From Vibrio quintilis (GTDB lineage: Bacteria; Pseudomonadota; Gammaproteobacteria; Enterobacterales; Vibrionaceae), in the NCBI RefSeq assembly GCF_024529975.1, contig NZ_AP024898.1:186001-250000 (forward strand): a stretch of 64,000 bases of DNA, written 5' to 3'. Shown here in pieces: positions 1 through 10,031 of this stretch. A model generated the notes under the pieces. That model was given only the letters and a program-made list of their open reading frames with translations, made no database searches and was not told the origin of the DNA. The translations under genes and the position numbers were made by a program. Each line of letters begins with the position of its first letter. Position 1 is the first letter of the stretch.

Positions 1-330
1 GCGTTTCCGCTGACCCCGAACGGTAAAGTAGATCGTAAAGCCTTACCAGCGCCGGATATATCTGCACTGTCCCGCAACGGGTATGAAGCCCCGCAGGAAG
101 GCACTGAAGCCCGGCTGGCTGAAATCTGGCAACACTTGTTTGATATAGAACAGATTGGCCGGCATGATCACTTCTTTGAGTTAGGCGGTCATTCATTGCT
201 GGCAATGCAGCTGATTGCCAGAATCCGGGACGAATTCAGTCAGGAACCGGCGCTGGCGACGATTTTTGCTCAGCCGGTGTTATGTGACTTAGCCCGGGCA
301 CTTGCCGTCGCACCTGCGAAGCGACCTGCT
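1..330 (+). other. NRPS module 0 tail: end of A domain and T domain
   Basis: The A10 core motif with its conserved lysine (NGKVDRK) lies at 22-42. It is followed by a T domain with serine in GGHSLL near 193. The substrate of this module cannot be read because the specificity pocket is upstream of the window. Confidence 0.9.
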
Positions 331-3300
331 CCGGACATTGTGCCGTATCAGTCTGATGTGCCACCGCCGTTATCGATGGCGCAGCAACGTTTATGGCTGC
401 TGTCCCGTTTTCACCCCGAAGCAACGGCTGCTTACAACATGGTCGGCAGTATGTTGCTTGATGGTCCGCTGGATATTCCGGCACTCCGGCGGGCACTTGA
501 TCATATCGTCAAACGTCACCATGTGCTGCGTAGTTATATTGAAGTCCGGGATGGTGAGCCGGTACTGCAGACCGGACCGCAAACACAGGGGATGAAACTG
601 TCTGTGATCGACGGCGATTGCGATGTGCATGCCGGATTTCCGCCAGCATTTGATTTATCGGCCGGCCCGTTGATTCAGGCGCAACTGATCCGGCTGGATG
701 AACAAACCCACCGGTTACGGCTCGCTATGCATCACATGATTTCGGATGGCTGGTCCGTCGGCATTCTTATCCGGGAAGTCAGTCAGCTTTATACAGCGTT
801 TGTTCAGGCACAGCCCGATCCATTACCGGCGCTGCCGGTTCAGTATGGCGATTATGCGGCCTGGCAGCGGGAATATCTGCAGGGAGAGATGTTGCAGGAG
901 CAGCAGCAATTCTGGACTGAGCAGTTACAGGGAATTCCGGATTGTCTGACGTTGCCCGCAGACCGGCCACGGCCCCAAAATCAGCAGTTTGCCGGTGCTA
1001 ATGTCACCCGGTTGCTGGATGAATCATTGACTTCGGCGCTGCATCAACTGAGTTATCAGAACCGCTGTACTTTATTTATGACTCTGATGTCAGGCTGGGC
1101 GGCCCTGATGGGACGGCTGGCAGGTCAGGATGATGTGGTGATCGGCACGCCGGTTGCCGGCCGGACACATACCGCACTGGAATCGCTGATCGGCATGTTT
1201 GTGAATACTCAGGCCATTCGGGTTGGTTTGTCAGACACAATGACCACGGCCGGTTTACTGGCGCAGGTGAAAGCAACGGTGCTGACTGCACAGGAATATC
1301 AGGATCTGCCATTTGAGCAGGTTGTTGAAGCGGTTTCTCCGACCCGAAGCCTGTCTCATTCACCGGTTTTTCAGGTGATGCTTGGATTGCAGAATCTGCC
1401 GGAAACAGATATTAATGTGCCGGGGCTGGTCTGCTCCGACGTTGAAACCGAAGTGATGACGGCCCAGTTTGATCTGAACCTGCAGCTGCATGAAACCGGC
1501 AACACGCTCATTGCTACCCTGAATTATTCAACGGCATTATTTGATGAAGCAACGGTGCAGCGCTATCTGGACTACTGGCAACAATTGCTGACAGCCATGA
1601 CGGCGACACCGGAAGTGCCACTCAGCCAGCTGCCAATTCTTGATGATGCAGAATACCGGCAGGTGACAGACGAATTTAATCAGACACAAACCACCTTCCC
1701 GAATGAACAACTGCCGGAAAATATCTGTGTGCATCAGCTGTTCGAACAGACGGTTATCCGCCAGCCAGAGGCAACGGCGGTGGTGTGTGAACAGCAGACA
1801 CTGACTTTCCGCGAGCTCAATCAGCAAGCCAATCAGCTGGCACGCTGGCTGGTGACTCAGGGTGTCTGTCCCGACAGCCGCGTTGCCGTATCGCTGGAGC
1901 GTAGTTGTGATCTGGTGGTCGCGCTGATGGCGACGTTGAAAGCGGGCGGTGCTTATGTACCACTTGATCCGGGATATCCGCAGGAGCGTCTGGCGTATAT
2001 GCTGGCCGACAGCCAGCCGGTGGTGATTCTGACCACAGCTGAACTGCAGACCCGTTTGGGTGAGATTCCTGAGCAAACCGTTGTGGCTGATATGGCCGCG
2101 ATCCGTCCGTGGACGACTGAAGCGACGGATAATCTCAACCTGGACGGACTGAATCACCGTCATCTGGCTTATATGATTTATACCTCCGGCTCCACCGGCA
2201 ATCCGAAAGGTGTGATGAACGAGCACCGGGGCGTGGTTAACCGCCTGAACTGGATGAAAGATGATTACGGTTTCAGCCCGGACGATGTGGTGTTACAGAA
2301 AACCCCGTTCAGTTTTGATGTTTCGGTATGGGAATTCTTCTGTTCGCTGTGGGCCGGTTCAACCCTGGTGATGGCAAAACCGGAAGGACACAAAGATCCG
2401 CTGTATCTGAAAGCACTGATTGAACAGCAGCAGGTCTCGATTCTTCACTTTGTGCCACCGATGCTGCAAACCTTCCTCGAAGTGATTTCCACTGACGACT
2501 GTCAGAGTCTGAGGCTGGTGTTCTGTAGCGGAGAAGCCCTGCCGGCAGCTGTGGTGAGAAAAGCCGCACAGCGTATGCCACTGGCTGAGCTGCACAATTT
2601 ATATGGTCCGACGGAAGCGGCGGTCGATGTCACCGCGTGGGCTTGTCCGAAAGATCTTGAAGGTGACCGGATGTCGATTGGTGCACCGGTTGCTAATACC
2701 CGGATGTACGTTCTTGATACGCAGGGTCAGCCGGTGCCGGTTGGTGTCTCTGGTGAATTGTACATCGGTGGTGTTCAGGTGGCGCGCGGATACTTTAACC
2801 GCGAAGCACTGACGGCAGAGAAATTCCTGGCGGATCCATTTTCGCACGAACCGAATGCCCGGATGTACCGTACCGGGGATGTGGGGCGCTGGCTGGCAGA
2901 CGGTACGATTGAATATCAGGGCCGGAACGATGATCAGGTCAAAATCCGTGGCTTCCGGGTTGAGCTGGGCGAAATCGGCTCAGCACTACAGGATTGTGAA
3001 GGTGTGCATGAAGCCGTGGTGATTGCCAGCGGACAGGGTGCGGACAAGCGGCTGGTGGGTTATTACACCCAAAGCAATCCGGCGCAGCCGGTTGCGCTTG
3101 AAGCGATAAAAGCTTCACTGGCCGTTCGTTTGCCGGATTATATGGTCCCTGCGGCCTATGTCATGCTGGAGAAGTTGCCGCTGACACCGAACGGAAAAGT
3201 CAACCGCAGGGCTTTGCCTGAGCCGGATGACACGGCATTGATCCACCATAGTTATGAAGCGCCACGAGGCGAAGCCGAGCAGTGTCTTGCTGCGATCTGG

Positions 3301-6300
3301 CAATCCTTGCTGCATGTGGAACAAGTCGGGCGCCACGATAATTTCTTTGAGCTGGGGGGCCATTCTTTGATGGCTGTATTGCTGATTGAACGCCTGCGTC
3401 AGCAGGGTTGGCATCTCGCTATCCGTGAGTTGTTTCAGCAAACCAGTCTGGCCGCTCTGGCATCTGTCCTCACGACCGGGCAATCATCTCAGGCGGTTGC
3501 GGTGCCACCGAATCTGATTCCGGCGGACTGCCGGGAGATTACGCCGGAGATGTTACCACTGGTTACACTGACACCGGCTGAGATTGAGACCATTTCCGCG
3601 ACTGTTGAGGGAGGCGGTGCCAATATTCAGGATATCTATCCGCTGGCACCGTTGCAGGAAGGGATTCTGTTTCATCATCTGATGCAGCAACAGGGCGATC
3701 CGTATGTCACCCGGTTTATTCAGGCATTTGATCAGGAAGCGGATGTCGATGCCTTTGTTGCGGCATTGCAGCATGTGGTTTCCCGGCACGATATTTTACG
3801 TACCGCCGTGGTGTGGGATGGGCTGGAAACACCGGTACAGGTGGTCTGGCGCCAGGCCCCGGTGCGACTGTCACGTCTGGACATTGCTCAGAGTGACGAT
3901 GTCCTCAGTGCCTTGCAGGCGCACTTCGATCCGGCTCAGACCCGGATGGATGTACAGCGGGCACCGATGATTGAAGCGTATAAAGTCGCTGATCCGCAAC
4001 AGGATCGCTGGCTGCTGTGCTTCTTACTGCATCACTTGTGTAATGACCACACCACGATGGAACTGCTGGCGGAAGAAGTCATGCTGCATCTGTCTGGCCG
4101 GGCGGATGAATTACCGGTGCCATTGCCGTTCCGTAATTTTGTGGCACAGACAACCTCAGCGGTGAACCGGGACAGTCACCAGGCATATTTTCAGGCTTTA
4201 CTGGCGGATCGTGCTGAACCGTGTGTCGCGTTTGGTGTCGCTGAACGCGATGCTGATCAGCCCATTCAGACCACGCTGCTGAATCTGGATGATCAACTCG
4301 CGCAACGGCTGCGTGAACTGGCCCGTCAGCGCCGGATGAGTGTGGCTGCCATTGTCCATCTGGCATGGGCGCTGGTGGTGCGGGTTGCAACCGGACAGGA
4401 AGATGTTGTTTTCGGCACCGTTTTGTTTGGCCGGATGGCGGGCGGAGAAGGTGCTGACCGCGCGCTGGGGATGTTCCTCAATACGCTGCCGCTACGCTTG
4501 TCTCCCGGTATATTCACGGCGGATGAAGCATTGCATCAGGCACAGCAACGACTGGCAGAGCTGCTTGACCATGAACATGCGTCACTGGCACAGGCTCAGC
4601 AGTGCAGCAGCGTCAGCCGGAAGGCGACATTATTCAATTCGATTGTCAACTACCGTTATCAGGGCGGCAACCAGCAACAGCCTGATGATACCGGTACAGA
4701 CGCATTGCGTCACACTGTGGTTTATGTGGAAGAAAATACCAATTATCCGCTGACCCTGACCATAAACGATATTGTGGGCGGCGGCTTCTCTGCGGAAGTA
4801 CAGGCCGATGCGCGCATTGGTTCGGCCCGCGTGGCTGACATGTTCAGCCACGCGTTGAATCAGTTAACCGGTGCGCTGGAACACACCACAGAGACGCCGT
4901 TACAACAACTGGCTATTCTGCCGGACAGTGAACGGCATCAGGTGATTTCCGGCTTTAACCAGACCCAAACGCCATTCCCGGACAACCAGTGTATTCATCA
5001 GCTGTTTGAACAGACAGTGGCCGCGCAGCCACACGCGACAGCCGTGGTGAGTGAGCAGCAGTCGCTGACCTATCATCAGCTGAATCAGCAGGCCAATCAG
5101 CTGGCCCGCTGGCTGGTGAGTCAGGGTGTCTGTCCCGACAGCCGGGTTGCGGTGTCGCTGGAGCGAAGCTGTGATTTGGTGGTGGCGCTGATGGCGACAC
5201 TCAAAGCCGGTGGTGCGTATGTGCCGCTCGACCCCGGTTATCCGCAGGAGCGGTTAGCCTGTATGCTGGCAGACAGCCAGCCGGTGGTGGTGCTCACCAC
5301 GGCAGAGCTGCAATCGCGGCTGGGTGAGATGCCGGAAAGTACCACGGTGGTGGATATGACGGCTGACCGTCCGTGGACGGCTCTGGAAACACACAACCTG
5401 AACCGGGATGATCTGAATCACCGTCATCTGGCGTATATCATTTACACCTCCGGCTCGACCGGTCACCCGAAAGGCGTAATGAACGAGCATCGCGGTGTGG
5501 TTAACCGCCTGAGCTGGATGAAAGACGACTATGGCTTTGGCCCAACGGATGTGGTATTGCAGAAAACCCCGTTCAGTTTTGATGTGTCGGTGTGGGAATT
5601 CTTCTGTAGCCTGTGGGCCGGTGCAACGCTGGTGATGGCGAAGCCGGAAGGTCACAAAGACCCGCTGTATCTGAAAACGCTGATTGAGCAGCGTCAGGTG
5701 ACGATTCTGCACTTTGTACCGCCGATGCTGCAAACCTTCCTTGAGGGGATTGAAGCGGGTGACTGCGACAGTCTGCGGCTGGTGTTCTGTAGTGGCGAAG
5801 CGCTGCCGGCAGCGGCGGTGAGAAAAACCACGCAGCGGCTGCCAAATGTGGCGCTGCATAATTTATACGGTCCGACGGAAGCGGCGGTGGATGTAACGGC
5901 CTGGGCCTGTCCGCACAATCTTGAAGGCGACCGGATGTCAATCGGTGCGCCGGTTGCCAATACCCGGATGTATGTGCTGGATGGGCAGGGTCAGCCGGTG
6001 CCGGTGGGTGTGCCGGGTGAGCTGTACATCGGTGGTGTGCAGGTGGCCCGCGGCTATCTCAACCGCCCTGAGCTGACCGCAGAAAAATTTGTTGCGGATC
6101 CGTTTGCAAAAGAAGCCTGTTTTGAAGGGACAGGCACTGCTCTCTCTGACAGGGCACGCATTGAAAGGACAGGCGCCACTATGTACCGCACCGGTGATGT
6201 GGGTTGCTGGCTGCCGGATGGGACGATTGACTATCAGGGGCGGAACGATGATCAAGTGAAAATCCGGGGTTTCCGGGTCGAGCTGGGTGAAATCAGCTCG

Positions 6301-9300
6301 GCGTTGCAGGATTGCAGCGGTGTACAGGAAGCGGTGGTGATAGCCCGTGGTGATGGCGCAGACAAACAGCTGGTGGGGTATTATACCTATGCACATGGCA
6401 CCGGAGCGCCCGTTGCTCTGGCGTCAGTGAAAGCAGACCTGTCAGCCCGGCTGCCGGAGTATATGGTGCCGTCGGCATACGTGGTGCTGGAGAGTCTGCC
6501 GCTGACACCAAACGGCAAAGTCAACCGCAAAGCCCTGCCGGAGCCGGATGAAAGTGCCTTAATCCGCCATGCATATGAAGCGCCGCAGGGAGAAACCGAA
6601 CAGACACTGGCCGCAATCTGGCAGCAGTTGCTGGGTGTGGCGCAGGTTGGCCGTCACGATAACTTCTTTGAACTGGGCGGCCATTCGCTGCTGGCAGTGC
6701 AGCTGGTTTCCCGTGTGCGTCCGGCGCTGGGTGCGGAATTGCCGTTAACAACACTGTTTGCCCGACCGGTGCTGTCTGAACTGGCACATGTACTCTCCGG
6801 TGAGGCGGAAAACAGCCAGCCTGCGATGATGTTACCTGAGATTACACCGCTGGCGGAGGGGGCAACACCGCCGTTATCACTGGCCCAGCAGCGTCTGTGG
6901 TTCCTGTCGCAAATGGAGCCATCGGCCACAGCGGCTTACGTGATTCAGGGCGGGGTGCGCTTGATCGGACAACTGGACATTGATGCGCTGCAACGGGCAC
7001 TGAATCAGATGATGACCCGTCACGCACCGCTGCGGACCCGTTTTATTGAACGGAACGGCGCGCCGGTGCAGATGATTGATGATGTACATGCCGGATTCCC
7101 GCTGACCTGGCTCGAAGGTGAAGCGATTTCAGACGAGCTGGCTCCTTTCTGCCCGGAATTTAATCTGGCAACCGGTCCGCTGGTGAAAGGACAGCTGATT
7201 CATATCCGTGAGGATGAACACTGGCTGCGACTGGCAATGCATCACATCATTACGGATGGCTGGTCAATGGGGATCTTTACCCGCGAGTTGTCTGAACTGT
7301 ATGCCGCATTCAGTCAGGGGCAGGCCGATCCACTATCGCCGCTGGCGATAGAATATGGCGACTACGCTGCCTGGCAGCAGGCACATATGCAGGGTGAGGT
7401 GCTACAGCGCCAGCAACAATACTGGGTTGAGCAGCTCAAAGATACGCCGGCGTGCCTGACCCTGCCAACTGACCGGCCGCGTCCGGCATTTCAGGACTAC
7501 CGTGGCGCAAGTCTCGGTATTGAACTGGATAAAGTGCTGACTACCCGGCTGAAAACCTTCAGCCAGCGTCATGGCTGTACGCTCTACATGACACTGCTGA
7601 CAGGCTGGGCAACGCTGATGCATCGTCTGTCTGGTCAGGAAGAGGTGGTGATTGGCTCACCGGTGGCCGGGCGGACCCGTGCAGAACTGGAAGGGCTGAT
7701 TGGTATGTTTGTCAATACACAGGCTATCCGGGTTGATCTGTCTCAGCAACCGGATACGGCGACACTGATGGAACAGATCAGAGTCACCGCACTGCAGGCG
7801 CAGTCTCATCAGGATCTGCCGTTTGAGCAGGTCGTGGAAGCCGTTTCACCTGTCCGTAGCCTCAGTTACAGCCCGGTTTTTCAGGTGATGTTCAGTCTGC
7901 AGAATATGCCGCAGGAAACCCGGCATCTCAACGGTTTATCTCTGTCCCCGTTGCAGGAGACCATGACCACGGCGCAGTTTGATCTCAGCCTGATTTTGCG
8001 TGAAGCCAACGGGCGGATCGAAGGCTTTCTCAACTATGCGACCGCACTGTTTGATGAAGCGACGGTACAACGCTACCTCGGTTACTGGGTGGCTGTGTTA
8101 GAAGGCATGGTGGCTGAACCGGCCTTACCGGCCGGACAACTGCCGCTGCTGTCGGAAGCGGAGCGCGACACCCTGACGGAATCATTTAACCAGACACAAA
8201 GTGATTATCAGCGTCACCTCTGTGTGCATCAGCGTTTTGAACAGCTGGCGGCGGCGCATCCTCAGGCGATTGCCGTGATTGATGGTGAACGTCAGTATGA
8301 CTACGACACGCTGAACCGGATGGCGAACCGCCTTGCCGGTCACCTGCGTGCCAAAGGCGTACAGGCCGGGCAGTTTGTCGCGATTTGTCTGGAACGCTCA
8401 GCAGAACTGATGATTGCTGAACTGGCGATTCTCAAATGTGGTGCGGTTTATGTGCCTCTGGATACGCACGTACCGGCTGAACGGCTGCACTATATTCTGG
8501 CGGACTGTGCCGCGAAGCTGATTCTGGTTCACGAAAACGCAGCGATACAGCATGCGCCATTACTTCAGTCATTGCATCAGACCGGGGCGGAGATGCTCGC
8601 GGTCACACAGGCTGTGCTGCATGCAGGTGACGGAGCAAATACACCCGCTGCGGTTGACAGCGAATCTGCGGCTTATGTCATGTATACCTCCGGTTCGACC
8701 GGGCAGCCAAAAGGCGTGGTCGTGCCGCACCGGGCGATCAATCGTCTGGTGATTGAATGCGGCTATGCTGATTTCCGGCCAACTGACCGGGTTGCGCTGG
8801 CAGCGAACCCGGCATTTGATGCCACGACGATGGAAATCTGGGCACCGCTGCTCAATGGTGGTGCTGTGGTGGTCATCGATCAGGCGACACTGCTTGACCC
8901 GGCATTGTTTGCGGTCGCGCTGACACAACATGAAGTGAGTATTTTATGGCTGACCGTTGGCCTGTTTAACCAGTATGCAGACGCACTGGGTGAAACACTG
9001 AAACAGCTGCGCTATCTGATGGTCGGCGGTGATGTACTTGACCCGGCGGTGATCCGGCAGGTGCTTCGTGATTATGCGCCGCAGCATTTACTCAATGGCT
9101 ATGGCCCGACGGAGAGTACGACCTTTGCCCTGACTCACCATATCGATTCACTGGCGGATGAGGCGACCAGTGTGCCGGTCGGCCGGCCAACCGGCAATAC
9201 CCGTGTATACATCCTTGACCCACACGGACAACCCGCACCAATCGGGGTGACCGGTGAACTGTTTATTGCCGGTGACGGACTGGCTTTGGGTTATCTCAAC

Positions 9301-10020
9301 CAGCCTGAGCAGACGCAGGCCCGTTTCGTTACCGACCCATTCTCTGAGAATCCGCAGGCCCGGATGTACCAGACCGGTGATCTCGGCTTCTGGCGGGAAG
9401 ATGGGGTGATCGAATTTGTCGGAAGGAATGATTTTCAGGTCAAGATCCGTGGTTTCCGGATTGAGCTGGGCGAAATTGAAGCCTGTATCCGGGAAGTTGA
9501 CGGTGTCGGACAGGTGGCTGTGCTGGCCCCGCACATGCCGGACGGTTCCCGGTTGCTGGCGGCTTATTATGTCGGCAGTGCCGGTGCACAAGAGCTGCGG
9601 GCGCATGTGGCAGGCGCACTGCCGGACTGGATGGTGCCGTCAGCATGGATGCCGCTGGCTTCTTTCCCGCTGACTCCGAACGGTAAAGTTGATCGCAAAG
9701 CGTTACCGGAACCTGATGAGGCGGCGGTGATCCGTCAGCAATATGAAGCACCACAAGGTGAACTGGAAGAAGTGATTGCAGAGATTTGGCAGGAACTGCT
9801 GGGAGTGGCACAGATAGGACGCCATGACAATTTCTTTGAACTGGGCGGACATTCTCTGCTGGCGGCACAACTGGGTTCTCAGATTCGCAATGAGCTGGAA
9901 CTTGAAGTGCCTCTGACGGAGTTGTTCTCTCATCCGACATTAACCGCATTCAGCAAGCGGGTGGCTTATATCGGACTTGCTGAGTTTGACGTCAGTGATT
10001 TGATGGATTTGGCAGAATAA
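1..10020 (+). CDS. Non-ribosomal peptide synthetase, 5' end outside window (T-[C-A-T]-[E/C-A-T]-[C-A-T])
   Basis: The reading frame is open from the first base, which already encodes the last adenylation core motif (LTPNGKVDRKALP), so the gene begins upstream; a TTG at 136 is internal. Visible order: end of an A domain, T, then three complete modules ending in a T domain. Each T has the phosphopantetheine serine in FFELGGHSLL. Condensation domains at modules 1 and 3 are of the LCL kind (HHMISDG, HHIITDG); that of module 2 begins with IYPLAPLQEGILFHH and reads HHLCNDH, the DCL/dual epimerisation-condensation kind. No separate E or TE domain is present. The C-terminus continues past the last T with a short helical tail that probably docks with the next synthetase, which starts 11 bp downstream. 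Domain calls are from motifs; substrates are inferred from the ten-residue specificity code. Confidence 0.97.
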   Translation, partial: AFPLTPNGKVDRKALPAPDISALSRNGYEAPQEGTEARLAEIWQHLFDIEQIGRHDHFFELGGHSLLAMQLIARIRDEFSQEPALATIFAQPVLCDLARALAVAPAKRPAPDIVPYQSDVPPPLSMAQQRLWLLSRFHPEATAAYNMVGSMLLDGPLDIPALRRALDHIVKRHHVLRSYIEVRDGEPVLQTGPQTQGMKLSVIDGDCDVHAGFPPAFDLSAGPLIQAQLIRLDEQTHRLRLAMHHMISDGWSVGILIREVSQLYTAFVQAQPDPLPALPVQYGDYAAWQREYLQGEMLQEQQQFWTEQLQGIPDCLTLPADRPRPQNQQFAGANVTRLLDESLTSALHQLSYQNRCTLFMTLMSGWAALMGRLAGQDDVVIGTPVAGRTHTALESLIGMFVNTQAIRVGLSDTMTTAGLLAQVKATVLTAQEYQDLPFEQVVEAVSPTRSLSHSPVFQVMLGLQNLPETDINVPGLVCSDVETEVMTAQFDLNLQLHETGNTLIATLNYSTALFDEATVQRYLDYWQQLLTAMTATPEVPLSQLPILDDAEYRQVTDEFNQTQTTFPNEQLPENICVHQLFEQTVIRQPEATAVVCEQQTLTFRELNQQANQLARWLVTQGVCPDSRVAVSLERSCDLVVALMATLKAGGAYVPLDPGYPQERLAYMLADSQPVVILTTAELQTRLGEIPEQTVVADMAAIRPWTTEATDNLNLDGLNHRHLAYMIYTSGSTGNPKGVMNEHRGVVNRLNWMKDDYGFSPDDVVLQKTPFSFDVSVWEFFCSLWAGSTLVMAKPEGHKDPLYLKALIEQQQVSILHFVPPMLQTFLEVISTDDCQSLRLVFCSGEALPAAVVRKAAQRMPLAELHNLYGPTEAAVDVTAWACPKDLEGDRMSIGAPVANTRMYVLDTQGQPVPVGVSGELYIGGVQVARGYFNREALTAEKFLADPFSHEPNARMYRTGDVGRWLADGTIEYQGRNDDQVKIRGFRVELGEIGSALQDCEGVHEAVVIASGQGADKRLVGYYTQSNPAQPVALEAIKASLAVRLPDYMVPAAYVMLEKLPLTPNGKVNRRALPEPDDTALIHHSYEAPRGEAEQCLAAIWQSLLHVEQVGRHDNFFELGGHSLMAVLLIERLRQQGWHLAIRELFQQTSLAALASVLTTGQSSQAVAVPPNLIPADCREITPEMLPLVTLTPAEIETISATVEGGGANIQDIYPLAPLQEGILFHHLMQQQGDPYVTRFIQAFDQEADVDAFVAALQHVVSRHDILRTAVVWDGLETPVQVVWRQAPVRLSRLDIAQSDDVLSALQAHFDPAQTRMDVQRAPMIEAYKVADPQQDRWLLCFLLHHLCNDHTTMELLAEEVMLHLSGRADELPVPLPFRNFVAQTTSAVNRDSHQAYFQALLADRAEPCVAFGVAERDADQPIQTTLLNLDDQLAQRLRELARQRRMSVAAIVHLAWALVVRVATGQEDVVFGTVLFGRMAGGEGADRALGMFLNTLPLRLSPGIFTADEALHQAQQRLAELLDHEHASLAQAQQCSSVSRKATLFNSIVNYRYQGGNQQQPDDTGTDALRHTVVYVEENTNYPLTLTINDIVGGGFSAEVQADARIGSARVADMFSHALNQLTGALEHTTETPLQQLAILPDSERHQVISGFNQTQTPFPDNQCIHQLFEQTVAAQPHATAVVSEQQSLTYHQLNQQANQLARWLVSQGVCPDSRVAVSLERSCDLVVALMATLKAGGAYVPLDPGYPQERLACMLADSQPVVVLTTAELQSRLGEMPESTTVVDMTADRPWTALETHNLNRDDLNHRHLAYIIYTSGSTGHPKGVMNEHRGVVNRLSWMKDDYGFGPTDVVLQKTPFSFDVSVWEFFCSLWAGATLVMAKPEGHKDPLYLKTLIEQRQVTILHFVPPMLQTFLEGIEAGDCDSLRLVFCSGEALPAAAVRKTTQRLPNVALHNLYGPTEAAVDVTAWACPHNLEGDRMSIGAPVANTRMYVLDGQGQPVPVGVPGELYIGGVQVARGYLNRPELTAEKFVADPFAKEACFEGTGTALSDRARIERTGATMYRTGDVGCWLPDGTIDYQGRNDDQVKIRGFRVELGEISSALQDCSGVQEAVVIARGDGADKQLVGYYTYAHGTGAPVALASVKADLSARLPEYMVPSAYVVLESLPLTPNGKVNRKALPEPDESALIRHAYEAPQGETEQTLAAIWQQLLGVAQVGRHDNFFELGGHSLLAVQLVSRVRPALGAELPLTTLFARPVLSELAHVLSGEAENSQPAMMLPEITPLAEGATPPLSLAQQRLWFLSQMEPSATAAYVIQGGVRLIGQLDIDALQRALNQMMTRHAPLRTRFIERNGAPVQMIDDVHAGFPLTWLEGEAISDELAPFCPEFNLATGPLVKGQLIHIREDEHWLRLAMHHIITDGWSMGIFTRELSELYAAFSQGQADPLSPLAIEYGDYAAWQQAHMQGEVLQRQQQYWVEQLKDTPACLTLPTDRPRPAFQDYRGASLGIELDKVLTTRLKTFSQRHGCTLYMTLLTGWATLMHRLSGQEEVVIGSPVAGRTRAELEGLIGMFVNTQAIRVDLSQQPDTATLMEQIRVTALQAQSHQDLPFEQVVEAVSPVRSLSYSPVFQVMFSLQNMPQETRHLNGLSLSPLQETMTTAQFDLSLILREANGRIEGFLNYATALFDEATVQRYLGYWVAVLEGMVAEPALPAGQLPLLSEAERDTLTESFNQTQSDYQRHLCVHQRFEQLAAAHPQAIAVIDGERQYDYDTLNRMANRLAGHLRAKGVQAGQFVAICLERSAELMIAELAILKCGAVYVPLDTHVPAERLHYILADCAAKLILVHENAAIQHAPLLQSLHQTGAEMLAVTQAVLHAGDGANTPAAVDSESAAYVMYTSGSTGQPKGVVVPHRAINRLVIECGYADFRPTDRVALAANPAFDATTMEIWAPLLNGGAVVVIDQATLLDPALFAVALTQHEVSILWLTVGLFNQYADALGETLKQLRYLMVGGDVLDPAVIRQVLRDYAPQHLLNGYGPTESTTFALTHHIDSLADEATSVPVGRPTGNTRVYILDPHGQPAPIGVTGELFIAGDGLALGYLNQPEQTQARFVTDPFSENPQARMYQTGDLGFWREDGVIEFVGRNDFQVKIRGFRIELGEIEACIREVDGVGQVAVLAPHMPDGSRLLAAYYVGSAGAQELRAHVAGALPDWMVPSAWMPLASFPLTPNGKVDRKALPEPDEAAVIRQQYEAPQGELEEVIAEIWQELLGVAQIGRHDNFFELGGHSLLAAQLGSQIRNELELEVPLTELFSHPTLTAFSKRVAYIGLAEFDVSDLMDLAE
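340..3470 (+). other. NRPS module 1 (C-A-T), predicted Ser
   Basis: LCL condensation domain (SMAQQRLW, HHMISDG near 727-750), adenylation domain with YTSGSTGNPKG near 2179, and T domain serine near 3363. Pocket residues read by alignment to GrsA are D-V-W-H-F-S-L-V-D plus the A10 lysine, the published EntF serine code. The residue is probably converted to D-Ser by the dual-type domain that opens module 2. Confidence 0.85.
4909..6696 (+). repeat. Near-identical A-T segment, copy 1 (module 2)
   Basis: This 1788 bp stretch, from the C/A linker to the T-domain serine motif, matches 27994-29742 (1749 bp) with only scattered base changes. The 39 bp length difference is one in-frame insertion here. 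The similarity drops sharply at both ends, inside the linker and just after the GGHSLLA motif, which is the pattern left by recombination or gene conversion. Confidence 0.9.
6124..6174 (+). repeat. 39-bp in-frame duplication in A domain
   Basis: GAAGGGACAGGC at 6124 recurs as GAAAGGACAGGC at 6163, 39 bp apart. The matching place in module 9 has only one copy, so 13 residues were gained here or lost there. It lies in the loop just before the MYRTGD core motif. Confidence 0.8.
6840..9960 (+). other. NRPS module 3 (C-A-T), predicted Val
   Basis: LCL condensation domain (SLAQQRLWFLSQMEPSATAAY, HHIITDG), adenylation domain with YTSGSTGQPKG near 8680, and T domain serine near 9850. Pocket residues read as D-A-M-W-M-G-G-T-F, close to the valine code D-A-F-W-I-G-G-T-F. 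Another branched-chain aliphatic residue is possible. Confidence 0.7.
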
Positions 10021-10031
10021 AAAAGGCTGTA

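Larger units (their letters stand above)
3500..6810 (+). other. NRPS module 2 (dual E/C-A-T), predicted Ser
   Basis: The condensation domain starts IYPLAPLQEGILFHH (about 3640) and has HHLCNDH (about 4030), with His where most C domains have Gly. This subtype accepts, and usually makes, an upstream D-residue; no E domain precedes it, which favours the dual function. The A domain again gives D-V-W-H-F-S-L-V-D (Ser). From 4909 to 6696 the DNA is nearly identical to module 9. Compared with module 9 it carries a 13-residue extra segment at 6136-6174. Confidence 0.85.

Noticed and set aside
136..138. TTG as the start of the first synthetase
   Set aside because: The same frame is open to base 1 and encodes the end of an A domain, so the gene clearly starts upstream of the window.
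1537..2226. A 229-codon minus-strand frame inside NRPS module 1, and many similar ones
   Set aside because: They lie antisense to well-defined NRPS domains, have no ribosome-binding sequence, and their position tracks the codon bias of the real genes.
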